From assembly GCF_025147465.1 (NCBI RefSeq), contig NZ_JALXOZ010000008.1:32913-96912 (forward strand): DNA of 64,000 nucleotides, written 5' to 3'. Both the position numbers and the translations under genes were made by a program. The DNA comes from Dermabacter sp. p3-SID358 (lineage in GTDB: Bacteria > Actinomycetota > Actinomycetes > Actinomycetales > Dermabacteraceae). Positions 16,565 through 26,500 of this stretch are shown here, piece after piece. The stretch's first letter is position 1, and every line of letters begins with the position of its first letter. The notes below the pieces were generated by a model. That model did no database searches, had not been told where the DNA came from, and was given only the letters and a program-made list of their open reading frames with translations.

Positions 16565-19500
16565 GTTCCACGAGCGGAGATACGCCCATGAGCGACGCGC
16601 AAAATGCCCTCGACGGCCTGGGCGAGGCAAGCGTCGGAACCGCCGCCGAAACCCCTCAACGTGACGTGACGGACCACGAACACCCCCACCCTGGCCAATG
16701 GCGCCTCAACCACGTGCAGTTGAGTAATTGGGGGACTTTCCACGGAACCCACGACCTCGAGATCAGCTCGAAGGGCTACTTCCTCACGGGCGGCCCCGGC
16801 ACGGGTAAATCCACACTTCTCGACGCGATTAGCGCTCTCCTCACCCCACCGCGCACCCTCCATTTCAACGCTGCCGCTTCCGATGCGGGACCGCGCAGCG
16901 CCAAGTACCGCCGAACCGTGGCGAGCTACGTGCGTGGGGCATGGGCAATGCACTACGACGCCGCGACCGGAGAATTCAGCCAGGAAGTGCTGCGCGAGAA
17001 CACGACGCTGAGCGTCGTGAGCCTTCGCTTCGGCAACGGGCTCGGTGAAACCCTGCAGCTTACGCGCATGTTCCTCCTTCAGTCGGGGCACAGCGCCGAT
17101 TCGGATGTCAGAAGCCTCTACGTCATTTCCTCGAAGCCTTACGACGTCGCCGACCTTCGCCCATTTGTCAGCACGAGCATTGAAGGGCGTGAGCTCGAAA
17201 GGGCCCTCGAAGGCACCGAAACCTTCCGCCAGTTCCGTGAATACCGCGCGCGTTTCAGCCAGATTCTTGGCATCCCCGACGAAAAGGCGCTCGGGCTTCT
17301 CCACAAAATTCAATCAGCGAAGGAACTTGGCGACGTCAACGCGCTGCTTCGCGACTACATGCTCGACGAACCCCGCACGTTCGACCTTGCCGACCAGGCC
17401 CTTGCCAACTTCCAAAACCTTTCCGAGGTGTACGACGCGCTCGTGACCGCGCGCGAGCAACGTGACGTTCTCACGGGCCTGCGCGAAGCCGACAAGGTGT
17501 GGCGCGAGGCGCGTTCTCGAGGAAGCGAGCTCGTGGACCGCCGAAACGATATCGACGTCTTTGCCGCACAGCATCTCGTGCGTCTCCTCGCCGATGAAAA
17601 AGATCGGCTTACGCGCGATCAGGACAGGCTTCGCGCCCACCGCAACCGCCTCTCACAAGACATCGCCGAAGCGCGTGGCGACCTCGCCCAGCTCAAAGAG
17701 CAGCGCAAGAGCGCCGGTGGCGGTGAGATCGACGCCTGGAAGAAGCAGATTGCGGGCCTCGAGGTCGAACGCGACCGCCGCCGCGAACGCGCAACCGAGT
17801 TCTCGGGACAGCTCGCGCTCGCGGACCTTCATACGCCCTCGAACGAAGAAACGTTCATGCAAACCCAGCGCGAGGTTGCGAAACTGCGCTCGACGCTCGA
17901 AGACGACGAGAAGAACGAAGCGCAGGTTCAGTGGGAGGCCGAAGCCAAAGTGCGTGAGCACGCCCACGCGCTTGAGACGACTCGCCAGGAACTCGCCTCG
18001 CTCACGAAGCGTGCCTCGAACCTTCACTCTGACGACGTGGCCCTTCGCGATCTTCTTGCCGAGCGGATCGGCGTGGCCCCCACAGATTTGCCGTTTGCGG
18101 CCGAGCTGCTCCAGGTGCGCGCGGGCGAAGAGGAATGGACGGCCGCGGCCGAGCAGGCCCTGCGGGGCCTCGCACGTTCGATCCTCGTTCCCGAGCGTGC
18201 CTACCGCGCCTTCGCCCGTGAAATTGACGGCATGAAACTTCGCAGGCGCGTGTCCTACAACCGCATCAACACGAGCGTGAAAACCGCTCCGAAGAAACTC
18301 GGCGATCGCTCACTCGGCGCGAAGATTGAGATCCGCGAGGGTGAGTTCCACGAGTGGCTCTCGAACGAGGTTGCCTCGCGCATGGATTACCTATGCGCGG
18401 AAACCCTCGAGGAATTCACGAAGCACCCTCGCGCGGTACTCCGCTCGGGCCAGATCAAGCATTCCGCGACTCGTCACGAGAAGAACGCCGAGAGGCAGAT
18501 CAGCGATCGATCTAGCTGGGTTCTCGGCTTCGACAACCGCGCTAAGCGCGCAGTGTTCGAGGCCGAGCGCACGCGCGTTGAGCAGGCCCTCTTTGAGGCG
18601 CAGGCCCGTCGTCGCGATCTCGAAAAGGAAGCCCACTCTCGGCGTGAGAAGCTTTTCGCTCTCCAGGCAATCCAGGCAGTGACTTGGGACGACGTAGACG
18701 CCGCGAGCGTCGCGCGCCGCATCGCCAACCTCGAGGACATGGTGCGCGCCGCCGAAGATGGCTCGAGTGCCCTCACCCAAATCGCGCGTCAAATCGATCA
18801 GGTCGAGATGTCGATTAGCGAAGGCGACGAGGAGCTCCTCGAGATCGTGGGCCAGCTCGGGCGTGTCAACGAACAGCTCGACCAGATCAGCGAGCGTCAC
18901 CTTCAGGCCGAGGCTCAGATTGAGGAGCGCACCCTCGATGATGCGACAAGCACAGACTTGGAGGGGCGTTTCCGCGCCATCGCGCCTACGCTGCTCCTTT
19001 CCAACATCGACCAGGTCACGCGCGATGCCTCAGCGACCCTCGATGCCGAGCTCATGGCACTCACGAAGAAAACCGCACGCGCCGAAGAGGACATGCGCAC
19101 GGCGATGCGCGAATTCACGCGGCGCTGGCCAGCTGACGGCGCCGACGTCGACACGTCGCTTGAGGCGGCCCCCGAATATCTCGCGATCCTCCGCGGCATT
19201 GAAGAGGAAAAGCTTCCCGAGGTCGAGGATCGCTTCTTCGAATTCTTCACATCGAACACCCTCGGCGACGTGCAGGCCCTCGCAACAGCTATCGCGCGAG
19301 AGCCCGCGCAAATCCGCAAACGCCTCGCGAAGATCAACGAGCTGCTTGCCCAGGTCGAATTCCACGAGGGTCGCTACCTTCAGCTCTCGATGCGGCCGGT
19401 TCACCTTGCGGCCCTGGACGAGTTCAAGCGCGCCCTGAACGAGGCGACGAACTCGAGCCTCGAGAACGACCTCACGCTCGACCGCGACAAGGCCGAGGAG

Positions 19501-19980
19501 CGCTTCCTTGCTCTCCAGCACCTCATGGATATCATCACGAAGGCTCGAACTCGCGAGGATCTCGCCTCACGCGCGATCCTCGATGTGCGCCGCCACGTCC
19601 ACTTCCACGCCGAAGAAGTGAACGACGCGGGCGAGGTAGTGCACGCGCATGAATCGGGTGGCCCGCTTTCGGGTGGCCAGAACGAGCGCCTCACGACGTT
19701 CTGCCTCGCCGCGGCGCTGCGTTATCAGCTCGCCGGGACCGGCGTGGACGTGCCCCGCTACGCCCCCATCATCATCGACGAGGCGTTTAGCAAGGGTGCG
19801 GGCAAATTCATCACCGCCGCGATGGAGTCCTTCCGCCACTTCGGCTTCCAGGTAATCCTCGCGAACCCCGGCAAGAACCCCCAAGCCCTCGCGCCCTTCA
19901 TCGGCGGCGTGGGAGTCGTGTCGATCCGCGAGGACCGCTACTCCTCCGTGAGCCCCATCGACTTCATCCCTGCTGCGTAG
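16561..19980 (+). CDS. jetC: JetC/MksB-like SMC ATPase (SbcC-like) of a Wadjet system
   Basis: An SMC-family ATPase of 1139 residues, the motor of plasmid-restricting Wadjet complexes. The Walker A is GGPGTGKST (77-85), followed by long coiled coils (about 290-490 and 620-800) around a hinge near 500-620. The signature motif is SGGQNERL (1037-1044) and the Walker B is PIIIDEAF with Asp1073 and Glu1074. All ATPase motifs are intact, so the protein should be active. In described loci jetD (a Toprim-type nuclease) follows; here the next gene is the oppositely oriented kinase at 19964-21367, overlapping by 17 bp, and no JetD-like frame exists in the window. Confidence 0.9.
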   Translation: MSSTSGDTPMSDAQNALDGLGEASVGTAAETPQRDVTDHEHPHPGQWRLNHVQLSNWGTFHGTHDLEISSKGYFLTGGPGTGKSTLLDAISALLTPPRTLHFNAAASDAGPRSAKYRRTVASYVRGAWAMHYDAATGEFSQEVLRENTTLSVVSLRFGNGLGETLQLTRMFLLQSGHSADSDVRSLYVISSKPYDVADLRPFVSTSIEGRELERALEGTETFRQFREYRARFSQILGIPDEKALGLLHKIQSAKELGDVNALLRDYMLDEPRTFDLADQALANFQNLSEVYDALVTAREQRDVLTGLREADKVWREARSRGSELVDRRNDIDVFAAQHLVRLLADEKDRLTRDQDRLRAHRNRLSQDIAEARGDLAQLKEQRKSAGGGEIDAWKKQIAGLEVERDRRRERATEFSGQLALADLHTPSNEETFMQTQREVAKLRSTLEDDEKNEAQVQWEAEAKVREHAHALETTRQELASLTKRASNLHSDDVALRDLLAERIGVAPTDLPFAAELLQVRAGEEEWTAAAEQALRGLARSILVPERAYRAFAREIDGMKLRRRVSYNRINTSVKTAPKKLGDRSLGAKIEIREGEFHEWLSNEVASRMDYLCAETLEEFTKHPRAVLRSGQIKHSATRHEKNAERQISDRSSWVLGFDNRAKRAVFEAERTRVEQALFEAQARRRDLEKEAHSRREKLFALQAIQAVTWDDVDAASVARRIANLEDMVRAAEDGSSALTQIARQIDQVEMSISEGDEELLEIVGQLGRVNEQLDQISERHLQAEAQIEERTLDDATSTDLEGRFRAIAPTLLLSNIDQVTRDASATLDAELMALTKKTARAEEDMRTAMREFTRRWPADGADVDTSLEAAPEYLAILRGIEEEKLPEVEDRFFEFFTSNTLGDVQALATAIAREPAQIRKRLAKINELLAQVEFHEGRYLQLSMRPVHLAALDEFKRALNEATNSSLENDLTLDRDKAEERFLALQHLMDIITKARTREDLASRAILDVRRHVHFHAEEVNDAGEVVHAHESGGPLSGGQNERLTTFCLAAALRYQLAGTGVDVPRYAPIIIDEAFSKGAGKFITAAMESFRHFGFQVILANPGKNPQALAPFIGGVGVVSIREDRYSSVSPIDFIPAA

Positions 19981-21367
19981 CGTTTGCGGTGAGCTCCTCG
20001 AGCGCGCTGAGGGGGATCGGGAGCCACTCCGGGCGGTTCTGTGACTCATACACGGCCTCGTAGGCGGCTTTGTCGAGCTCGAATACGCGGAAAAGGAAGC
20101 GCAAATCTTCCGTGCTTTGCCCGCCGCCGCGTGCAGCCGACTGAGCGAGGTACGCCTCGATGAAGGACTCCCGGGCGGCATGGGCCCACTCGCGCGCATC
20201 GATGCCTTCGTTGAGCTCGACATACGCCGCCGCGTAGTCGATGCTCCGTAAAATCCCGGCGACATCCCGGCACGGCGAATCGGGCTTCACGCGCTCTGAC
20301 ATGGGCCGAAAAGGCTCTCCCTCGAAATCGAGGAACACCCAGCCTTCACTCGGCGAATTAAGGACCTGCCCGAGGTGAAGGTCGCCGTGAATGCGCTGGA
20401 ACGGCGGCCATTCGACGCGCAATGCGCGCGTGAACACCTCATTCGCGGCCTCGGTAAAGCTTTCGAGAACGGGAAGAGCCTCGGCGTGATGCACGAAGCG
20501 CCGCTTCATCGACTCGAGCGTGAGCGCACGTACGTTAGTGCTCGCGGGCTCGGTGGGCAGCGCCTTCGCGAGGTCCGTGTGGATCTGCGCAAGGGATGTG
20601 CCTAGGTCTGACGCTTGCCCCGCAAAATCGATGCCCTGGGCAGCGGCAATGAGAGCCTCACGCCACGCATCTTGGACGTGTGGAAGGAAGCGGTTGAGGA
20701 GCGCGACGTCGGTTCCGCCAAGCGCGTCCGTCCCACTGACGTAGCCGAAGAAGTCGGGGATTTGCGTATTGCCTTCCGCTTGCAGTGCCTCCTGAAGCTC
20801 CGCATCGGGGTTTGTGCCTTCGTGGAGGCGGCGGAAGAGCTTGAGGATATATTCATTGCCGCTTTCCGTGTGGATGATGAGCGACGTATTTGATTGTTCT
20901 CCCACGAGGCGCTCGGTAGACGTAATCGCTTGCAGATCCTCACGAACGCGATGCGCGGTCGGGTCAAACAGTGTGGGCTCGAGGTTGAGCCCTTCGCCTG
21001 AAGCCCCCTCGAAAAGAGCGCGTGCGAGTAGCGCTCGGGCGCGGTCGATTCCCGTCGCGTCGTACACATTGTACGATCCAAACGGTGTCTCGACCTGCGT
21101 AATAAGATTCTCGAGTTCGCCTTCCTCGACCCGGCCGTCCTTATTCCACGCAACGGGGAATGCAAAGCGCACGCCGTCATCCGCACCGAGAGACACAAAC
21201 GACACGACGAGGTGCTCGTCCTCTGCGAGGCGAGTCCAGCCCGCAATCTGCAGTTGCGGTACCTCACGGGATGAAAGAGCACCCCAGCGCTGCCCCATGA
21301 TGAAGCGCGCGGCATCCTCGAGGAACGACTCGCGGCGAACATGATCGGAAAACACGATGCTGAGCAT
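19964..21367 (-). CDS. Maltokinase-like sugar kinase (Mak/Pep2 family)
   Basis: A 467-residue cytosolic kinase with the Mak architecture: an N-terminal cap ([12 protein letters not shown]), a kinase core with the nucleotide-binding Lys in [10 protein letters not shown], the catalytic [12 protein letters not shown], and the metal-binding VFLDFEGEP, followed by [17 protein letters not shown]. Maltokinases make maltose-1-phosphate for alpha-glucan synthesis by GlgE; glucosamine kinases of actinobacteria share the fold. Neither treS nor glgE is nearby, while a hexosaminidase gene is, so an amino-sugar substrate is a real alternative. The ATG at 21367 has GGGAG upstream. It converges on jetC and diverges from the fibril protein. 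Confidence 0.85.
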   Translation of the reverse strand: MLSIVFSDHVRRESFLEDAARFIMGQRWGALSSREVPQLQIAGWTRLAEDEHLVVSFVSLGADDGVRFAFPVAWNKDGRVEEGELENLITQVETPFGSYNVYDATGIDRARALLARALFEGASGEGLNLEPTLFDPTAHRVREDLQAITSTERLVGEQSNTSLIIHTESGNEYILKLFRRLHEGTNPDAELQEALQAEGNTQIPDFFGYVSGTDALGGTDVALLNRFLPHVQDAWREALIAAAQGIDFAGQASDLGTSLAQIHTDLAKALPTEPASTNVRALTLESMKRRFVHHAEALPVLESFTEAANEVFTRALRVEWPPFQRIHGDLHLGQVLNSPSEGWVFLDFEGEPFRPMSERVKPDSPCRDVAGILRSIDYAAAYVELNEGIDAREWAHAARESFIEAYLAQSAARGGGQSTEDLRFLFRVFELDKAAYEAVYESQNRPEWLPIPLSALEELTANATQQG

Positions 21368-21460
21368 GGGACTCCCTACGCTGGGATACTTGGGTGCTCT
21401 AAGACTATCGTCGCTGGTAGTGTGGCGGGTGAATTCGAGGCAGTTGTGGGAGGCGGAATC

Positions 21461-23443
21461 GTGCGCAAGAAATCGATTCTCAGCCGTGCCCTCGCGCGGA
21501 CCGCAGCGTGCGCGCTTGTCATTGCAGCAACTGTCGGACCCGCTCTCGCCCCCGCGCCTTTCGCTCCAGGCGGAGTTCCCCTCGTTCCAGCCGCGCACGC
21601 GCTCGGTGAAGACGGGCCTTTCACCCTGCCGGCGGATCCGGCCGCGCTCAAAGACACCGCGTCTCTCGGAAATACGGGAACCTTCGACCTCCTCTTCATG
21701 GTGGGATCGGAGGATCTTGAGTCCCTCGATCTCGATTCGATGAAACTTCTCGCGAGCAGTGAGTCGCGCGAGGCGAAGCCCACAAAGGGAGGGAGGAAAC
21801 TCTTGATCGAGGGGGTTGGAGAATGGTCCATCAACGACACTCGCATCACGTTCACCCCCGAGAATCCCAGAGCGGGAGGATCCCACAGCGTGCGGTTCTC
21901 GGTGCGTTCAAAAGCCGGCTACGAATCAACCCCCGTGACCGTTACCGTGACCTACCCCGGGGTTCAGAATGTGAGTGCTCGCGCCTCCGAAGGCGAAAAG
22001 GTCACGATCCCACTGCCAAATGGAACAGGGCACGTTGACCCAAAGTCCCTTGCATTTACCCTTGACGGACTTCCTGCGGGAAGCGCACTCGTCGATGACG
22101 GCACTCGCCTGATTGTGCCCGAGGAAGGAACGTGGACACTCACGACCGAAGGCAAACCGCGCGTGACATTCACGCCGCGTCGCGAGAGGCTCGGTACCCA
22201 ACCACGGCCCGTCACCATGACCGGCGACGACACGAAAGGGCATCCAGTTGCGCAGGGGACGGTGACCGTGAAAACCCCAGCGATCAGGGACATCACGGGA
22301 GCCGCGAAATACGGCCAACCAGTCTTTTTCGACCTTACGAACGCCACGAAGAATATCGATCCCGCTACGCTCGAACTAGCGCCATTCGGCGGCGATACGT
22401 CGTACTTCACTTCCGAAGATGGTTTATCCGTGACTGTGGCTGACCAGGGAACGTGGGCGCTCGACCGGAATGCTCGAAAGCTCACGTTTACCCCGCTCGG
22501 TGACCGAGTTCGCGACGTCACACCCATGGGTATCAAGGGTGCAGACCCAATTGGCAACAGGTCATCGGTTGCCCCCGTGAGCGTTGGTTATCCCCAGGTC
22601 GGGGCCCGCTATACGGCAGTGAAGTGGGGCCAGGCCGCGATGTTCACCCCGCTCGACGGGTCGCTCAACGTCCAACCCTCAACCTTCGCTTTCTCCGATC
22701 GCGACATGCCCAAGGGCACAACTTTCTCTGCAGACCGCAAGTCGATGATGGTTCCCGCGGAAGGGAAATGGGTCTTCGACACCGAGGCCCGCACCGTGAC
22801 GTTCACGCCCGACGCGTCGCTCAACGATTCGCCCCACGTCGCGACGTTCACGATCGAAAGCGCCCTCGCCTCTAACACCACCAGCGGAACCCTGCACGCG
22901 CAATACGCGAGCGCAGTGCCCACCGCACGCGACGATGAGGCCCTCTCCAATAGCCGCGTCAACTCCGTGACGATCGACGTGCTCGGCAACGACACCCCCG
23001 CGAGCCCAGGTCAAGGCTTCGACTCCTCGACTCTCGTGCTCCACAGCTCGAGCGCAACCAATGTTCAGGAGCTCGTTGCTGGTTCGGGTCGCCGCCTCGA
23101 AATACCCGAAGAGGGAGTCTTCGAAGTGACGAGCGCTGGCGGTGTGCGATTTACCCCCGCGAGAACCTTTGTGGGGCGAACAAAACCCGTGGAATATACG
23201 GTTGAAGACTCGGCGGGGCTTCGCACGAGCGCGCACATCGTGATCGACGTCGAGCCGCTCGTGCCGGGTTCCGGTCCGACCTCGCGCGACGCGGGTCTCA
23301 GCGCGATCTACGGACGCCTTATGCCCAGTTCGAGTGCGACCTTTGCTGTTTTCATGACGAGTACGGCGCTTCTCATCTTTACGGGTATCGTCTCCCTGTG
23401 GGTAGGAGCGCAAATGCGAAAAGACCGCAAGCTGGATCGCTAA
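21461..23443 (+). CDS. Secreted surface protein with CshA-type fibril repeats and a C-terminal membrane anchor
   Basis: A 660-residue exported protein. The N-terminus [20 protein letters not shown] is a signal peptide, with likely cleavage after PAAHA near residue 46. Five repeats of about 100 residues follow, each ending in a GxW(x)nFTP block: [63 protein letters not shown] and [15 protein letters not shown]. This is the CshA fibril-repeat pattern of streptococcal and actinobacterial adhesins. The end is a transmembrane helix and MRKDRKLDR tail, with no LPxTG motif, so it is membrane-anchored rather than sortase-linked. The GTG at 21461 has GGGAGG upstream. Confidence 0.8.
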   Translation: MRKKSILSRALARTAACALVIAATVGPALAPAPFAPGGVPLVPAAHALGEDGPFTLPADPAALKDTASLGNTGTFDLLFMVGSEDLESLDLDSMKLLASSESREAKPTKGGRKLLIEGVGEWSINDTRITFTPENPRAGGSHSVRFSVRSKAGYESTPVTVTVTYPGVQNVSARASEGEKVTIPLPNGTGHVDPKSLAFTLDGLPAGSALVDDGTRLIVPEEGTWTLTTEGKPRVTFTPRRERLGTQPRPVTMTGDDTKGHPVAQGTVTVKTPAIRDITGAAKYGQPVFFDLTNATKNIDPATLELAPFGGDTSYFTSEDGLSVTVADQGTWALDRNARKLTFTPLGDRVRDVTPMGIKGADPIGNRSSVAPVSVGYPQVGARYTAVKWGQAAMFTPLDGSLNVQPSTFAFSDRDMPKGTTFSADRKSMMVPAEGKWVFDTEARTVTFTPDASLNDSPHVATFTIESALASNTTSGTLHAQYASAVPTARDDEALSNSRVNSVTIDVLGNDTPASPGQGFDSSTLVLHSSSATNVQELVAGSGRRLEIPEEGVFEVTSAGGVRFTPARTFVGRTKPVEYTVEDSAGLRTSAHIVIDVEPLVPGSGPTSRDAGLSAIYGRLMPSSSATFAVFMTSTALLIFTGIVSLWVGAQMRKDRKLDR

Positions 23444-23455
23444 GAGGCTCGGTTC

Positions 23456-24946
23456 CTAATCAAGGATCTTTCGCGATTCGACACCGAGGTGAGCGAGAAG
23501 CGCCTCGTGCGCGCGGATGCGCTCACGAAGCTCATCCGGTTCGATCGATGAGCCCCACGCGTGTTGCGCGATCGCCACAAGACGCGGAAAAAGCATGTAC
23601 TCGAGGTGGCGTGCCGTCGGAATGAACTGACCGAATGCCGTCGCCTCGATGCCGAGCACGAGCCTTTCTTGCTCCTCGCTGAGTTTCTTCGGAAGCGGCT
23701 TTGATTCGAGCACGTCCTCGAGGCTCAACGAGGGGTTTGCACCCGCGGGTTCATTTCGGCCTTGCACGCGGTCAAGCCCGAGAATTGACTCGGGTGCCGC
23801 AACCGTCTGGAAACCCCGCGATACCGCGGCCTTCACACCCTTCGGGTCGCGGCCGGCAAGGACGACCGCGTCGTCGGGAACACGCACGAGCGTGGAAGAA
23901 TCCCACACCGCGAGGCGCTTGCCCTTATCGTGGAGGACTTTAGCCGCGAGGGCGAAGTAACGGCCGAGGATCTCGCTCTCGCGCGAGTACCCCCATTCCT
24001 CGCGGCGCGAACGAGCCTCGGGCGAGTGTTCCCATTCTGTAAGCGGCGCATCTTCGCCACCAACGTGAACGAACGGAGAGTCAAAAATATCGGCGACCTG
24101 CTCGAGCACATCGCGCACAAACTGGAACGACGCCTCCGATGTCCCAAGCACGTGATCGCTCACGCCCCATGTTTCGCGCACGAGTAGCTGGCGGTTCGGG
24201 AAGTTTCCGAGGTTCGGATACGCGGCGACTGCCGCTTGTGCGTGGCCCGGGAGGTTGACACCCGGCACCAGGGTAACGCCACGCGAACGCGCATACTGCA
24301 CGAGCTCACGCAGTTCATCCTGCGTGTAGAAACCGCCGTGGCGATCCTCGGCGAACGTGTCCTCACCTTCGAACTGCGGTGTACCTTCGACCGTGCGCTC
24401 GCGCCACGCACCCACCTCCGTGAGTCGCGGGTAGCCACTCACCTCGAAACGCCAGCCCTGATCATCCGTGAGATTCAGGTGCAGCACGTTCATGCGGTAG
24501 ACAGCCATGACGGTAATGAGTCGCTTGAGGTCTTCAACCGGCAGAAAGTGCCTCGCGGGGTCCACGAGGAGCCCGCGCCACGCGTGCGCCGGGGAATCGC
24601 TGAGCGTGAGTGCCGGGATGCGGTATGTGGGATCCGACGGTTGCTCGCTCGCCACGGTCGCCGCGTTCGCGAGCTGTGACCTCACCGCAGAAAGGTGCAC
24701 GATCTGTGCGAAAGCATTGCGGCCATCGGCGAGCGCAGCCTCGCTGCCGGCGGTAATCGACGCACCCTTTTCGTGGATCGTGAGCGAGAAATTGGTGCGG
24801 GGGAGATCCTTGTTCACGCCGACTGTGACCTCACCGAAAGGATCCGTGGTCACCCAGTCCTCCGCCGGGGTCTCGCCCCAGCGCACCGAAAGCGGTTCGG
24901 GAATGAGGGGGAGAGGAGCGCTATTGAGCTCAGAGTTCGTGGACAT
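23456..24946 (-). CDS. Glycoside hydrolase family 20 (beta-N-acetylhexosaminidase-like) with altered catalytic motifs
   Basis: A 496-residue protein without a signal peptide. After an N-terminal GH20b-like domain, the barrel begins with LLVDPARHFLP (126-136) and NVLHLNLTDDQGWRFEV, both typical of hexosaminidases that trim terminal GlcNAc or GalNAc. Two key motifs differ: the usual HxGGDE is HVGGED (294-299), with the Asp-Glu pair reversed, and the usual PEIDMPGH is PGVNLPGH (228-235). Activity or substrate may therefore differ. The ATG at 24946 has AAGGAG four bases upstream. It converges on the fibril gene, leaving 12 bp between stops. Confidence 0.85.
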   Translation of the reverse strand: MSTNSELNSAPLPLIPEPLSVRWGETPAEDWVTTDPFGEVTVGVNKDLPRTNFSLTIHEKGASITAGSEAALADGRNAFAQIVHLSAVRSQLANAATVASEQPSDPTYRIPALTLSDSPAHAWRGLLVDPARHFLPVEDLKRLITVMAVYRMNVLHLNLTDDQGWRFEVSGYPRLTEVGAWRERTVEGTPQFEGEDTFAEDRHGGFYTQDELRELVQYARSRGVTLVPGVNLPGHAQAAVAAYPNLGNFPNRQLLVRETWGVSDHVLGTSEASFQFVRDVLEQVADIFDSPFVHVGGEDAPLTEWEHSPEARSRREEWGYSRESEILGRYFALAAKVLHDKGKRLAVWDSSTLVRVPDDAVVLAGRDPKGVKAAVSRGFQTVAAPESILGLDRVQGRNEPAGANPSLSLEDVLESKPLPKKLSEEQERLVLGIEATAFGQFIPTARHLEYMLFPRLVAIAQHAWGSSIEPDELRERIRAHEALLAHLGVESRKILD

Positions 24947-25070
24947 GTCACTCCTTGAGTAGATGGCGGTCCCTGTGCGCGACTGCGTAAAGACACAGCT
25001 CAACCCTGCCACGTGGGGATAGGCGCACGCTGGAAGAAAAGGAGCGAAGTGGTCAGGGCGCCGTCGGATA

Positions 25071-25100
25071 TAAAAACGGGCAGCCCCGAGGGGCTGCCCG
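25071..25100 (-). terminator. Rho-independent terminator of the NlpC/P60 gene
   Basis: A ten-base-pair GC-rich stem (25077-25086 with 25091-25100, loop CGAG) is followed on the minus strand by TTTTTATA. It lies 71 bp beyond the stop of the NlpC/P60 gene and is correctly oriented for it. Confidence 0.85.
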
Positions 25101-25171
25101 CATAGACTGACCGGTGTGGCCTCGATCCTCTTCCCACGACGCTTAGCGTCAGGATCGAACCCCTCTACCGA

Positions 25172-26500
25172 TCAGCGGTACGTGACGAAGACGACCTTCG
25201 AGGTCCAGATGTCCCGGTAGACAACCTGATTGCGCGAGCGGCTCGCGTCCACAATCTTCCCGTTACCAGCGTAAATTCCGACGTGACCGTAGTTGCGCTG
25301 CGTGAACACCACGAGATCGCCTACGCGAGCTTCGCTTTCGGAAATGATTTTTCCGCCGAATGCCTGCTTGCGGGCCGTACGTGGGATCGAGATGCCGTGC
25401 TCACGGTAAACGGTCGAGGTGAGTCCTGAGCAATCGAAGCCTGAACGGGACGAACCGCCCCACACGTACGGTGTGCCGAGGTACTTCTTGGCGCTTTCGA
25501 CGATAGCTTCACCCGAGGCATCGGATTTCGCCGAAGTACTCGAGGCTGGAGCAGGTGCCGATGTGTTGGCAGATGAGGCTTTTGCGATCGTAACGTTGCC
25601 CGAGTTGAGCTTGCCCCACGTGCGGGGACCTACAACGCCATCAACGCCAACGCCGGCTGAAGACTGGAAGTTGCGTACGGCGTTATAGGTGGCGCGCCCG
25701 AAGACTCCGTCGGCCTTGATGTTGGCGCCTGAATTGTTGAGCAGGTTCTGGAGGTTCTTCACGGCATCACCACGGTTGCCCCTGCGGAGCTTCGGAGTGT
25801 TGCTGACTGCCGTCGAGCTCTTCGAGGCGGCGGCCGAGCCAGCACCCGAGCTGAGTTTGCCCCACGTGCGGGGACCTACAACGCCATCAACGCCAACGCC
25901 AGCCGAGGACTGGAAGTTACGTACGGCAGTGTTCGTGCCACGGCCGAAAACACCGTCAACTTTGATGTTGGCGCCAGCGTTGTTGAGGAGGCTCTGCAGG
26001 TTCTTGACAGCCTCGCCGCGCGATCCGGGGCGCAACTTCGGCGTACTGTTCACTGCGGTCGGATTTTTCGATCCGAGAGCTGAGCGGGTACGGGCGCCAA
26101 CGACGCCGTCAACACCGATACCGGCGGAGGACTGGAACGTCACCACTGCGTTACGGGTTCGGCGGCCAAAGGATCCGTCAACGTTGATGTTCGCGCCGTG
26201 GTGGTTGAGGAGCGATTGGAGTGCCTGGACGCGCTGGCCGGAGTGGCCCGTGCGAAGCGGCGACGAGCCAAGCGCGGAAATCGGAGGAAGCTTTGAGCTT
26301 GCCTGCGAAACAGGCCCACGTTGAGTCGAAGTGGCAGCGTCAGCGGGAGCGAGCCCAAGACCGGTTGCGGCCGTGGCGGCGACGGCGGTGAGGGCGGCGG
26401 CGCCAACGGCACCTTTCGAGACAGGGGCGAGAAGGCTGCTGTAGTCGATAACGGCGGGGCCTTCGGCACGGTGGGTGCCGCGCTGTGCGGTACGAAGCAT
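25172..26500 (-). CDS. NlpC/P60 peptidoglycan hydrolase with three peptidoglycan-binding repeats
   Basis: A 442-residue secreted endopeptidase that cuts wall stem peptides. An N-terminal export region (hydrophobic at 28-50, possible cleavage after APADAA near 56) precedes three PG_binding_1 repeats at about 82-143, 155-216 and 236-297. After an Ala/Ser linker, the NlpC/P60 domain (330-442) carries the nucleophile Cys357 in FDCSGL and His406 in GHVGIY; the third polar position is Asp418 in KIVDAS. The ATG at 26500 has GTAGGAAAG ten bases upstream. The gene has its own terminator and a leader of more than 150 bases. Confidence 0.92.
   Translation of the reverse strand: MLRTAQRGTHRAEGPAVIDYSSLLAPVSKGAVGAAALTAVAATAATGLGLAPADAATSTQRGPVSQASSKLPPISALGSSPLRTGHSGQRVQALQSLLNHHGANINVDGSFGRRTRNAVVTFQSSAGIGVDGVVGARTRSALGSKNPTAVNSTPKLRPGSRGEAVKNLQSLLNNAGANIKVDGVFGRGTNTAVRNFQSSAGVGVDGVVGPRTWGKLSSGAGSAAASKSSTAVSNTPKLRRGNRGDAVKNLQNLLNNSGANIKADGVFGRATYNAVRNFQSSAGVGVDGVVGPRTWGKLNSGNVTIAKASSANTSAPAPASSTSAKSDASGEAIVESAKKYLGTPYVWGGSSRSGFDCSGLTSTVYREHGISIPRTARKQAFGGKIISESEARVGDLVVFTQRNYGHVGIYAGNGKIVDASRSRNQVVYRDIWTSKVVFVTYR
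25611..25930. repeat. Near-identical 74-bp direct repeats inside the NlpC/P60 gene
   Basis: The stretches 25611-25684 and 25857-25930 differ at only a few bases and lie exactly 246 bp (82 codons) apart. They encode the same ends of peptidoglycan-binding repeats 2 and 3 (FQSSAGVGVDGVVGPRTWGK). The first repeat, near 26100-26160, is more diverged. The likeness at DNA level points to a recent duplication or gene conversion and makes repeat number prone to change by recombination. Confidence 0.85.

Noticed and set aside
12284..20000. Jet locus as part of a mobile island
   Set aside because: No integrase, transposase, flanking repeats or tRNA target was found, and composition resembles the surroundings.
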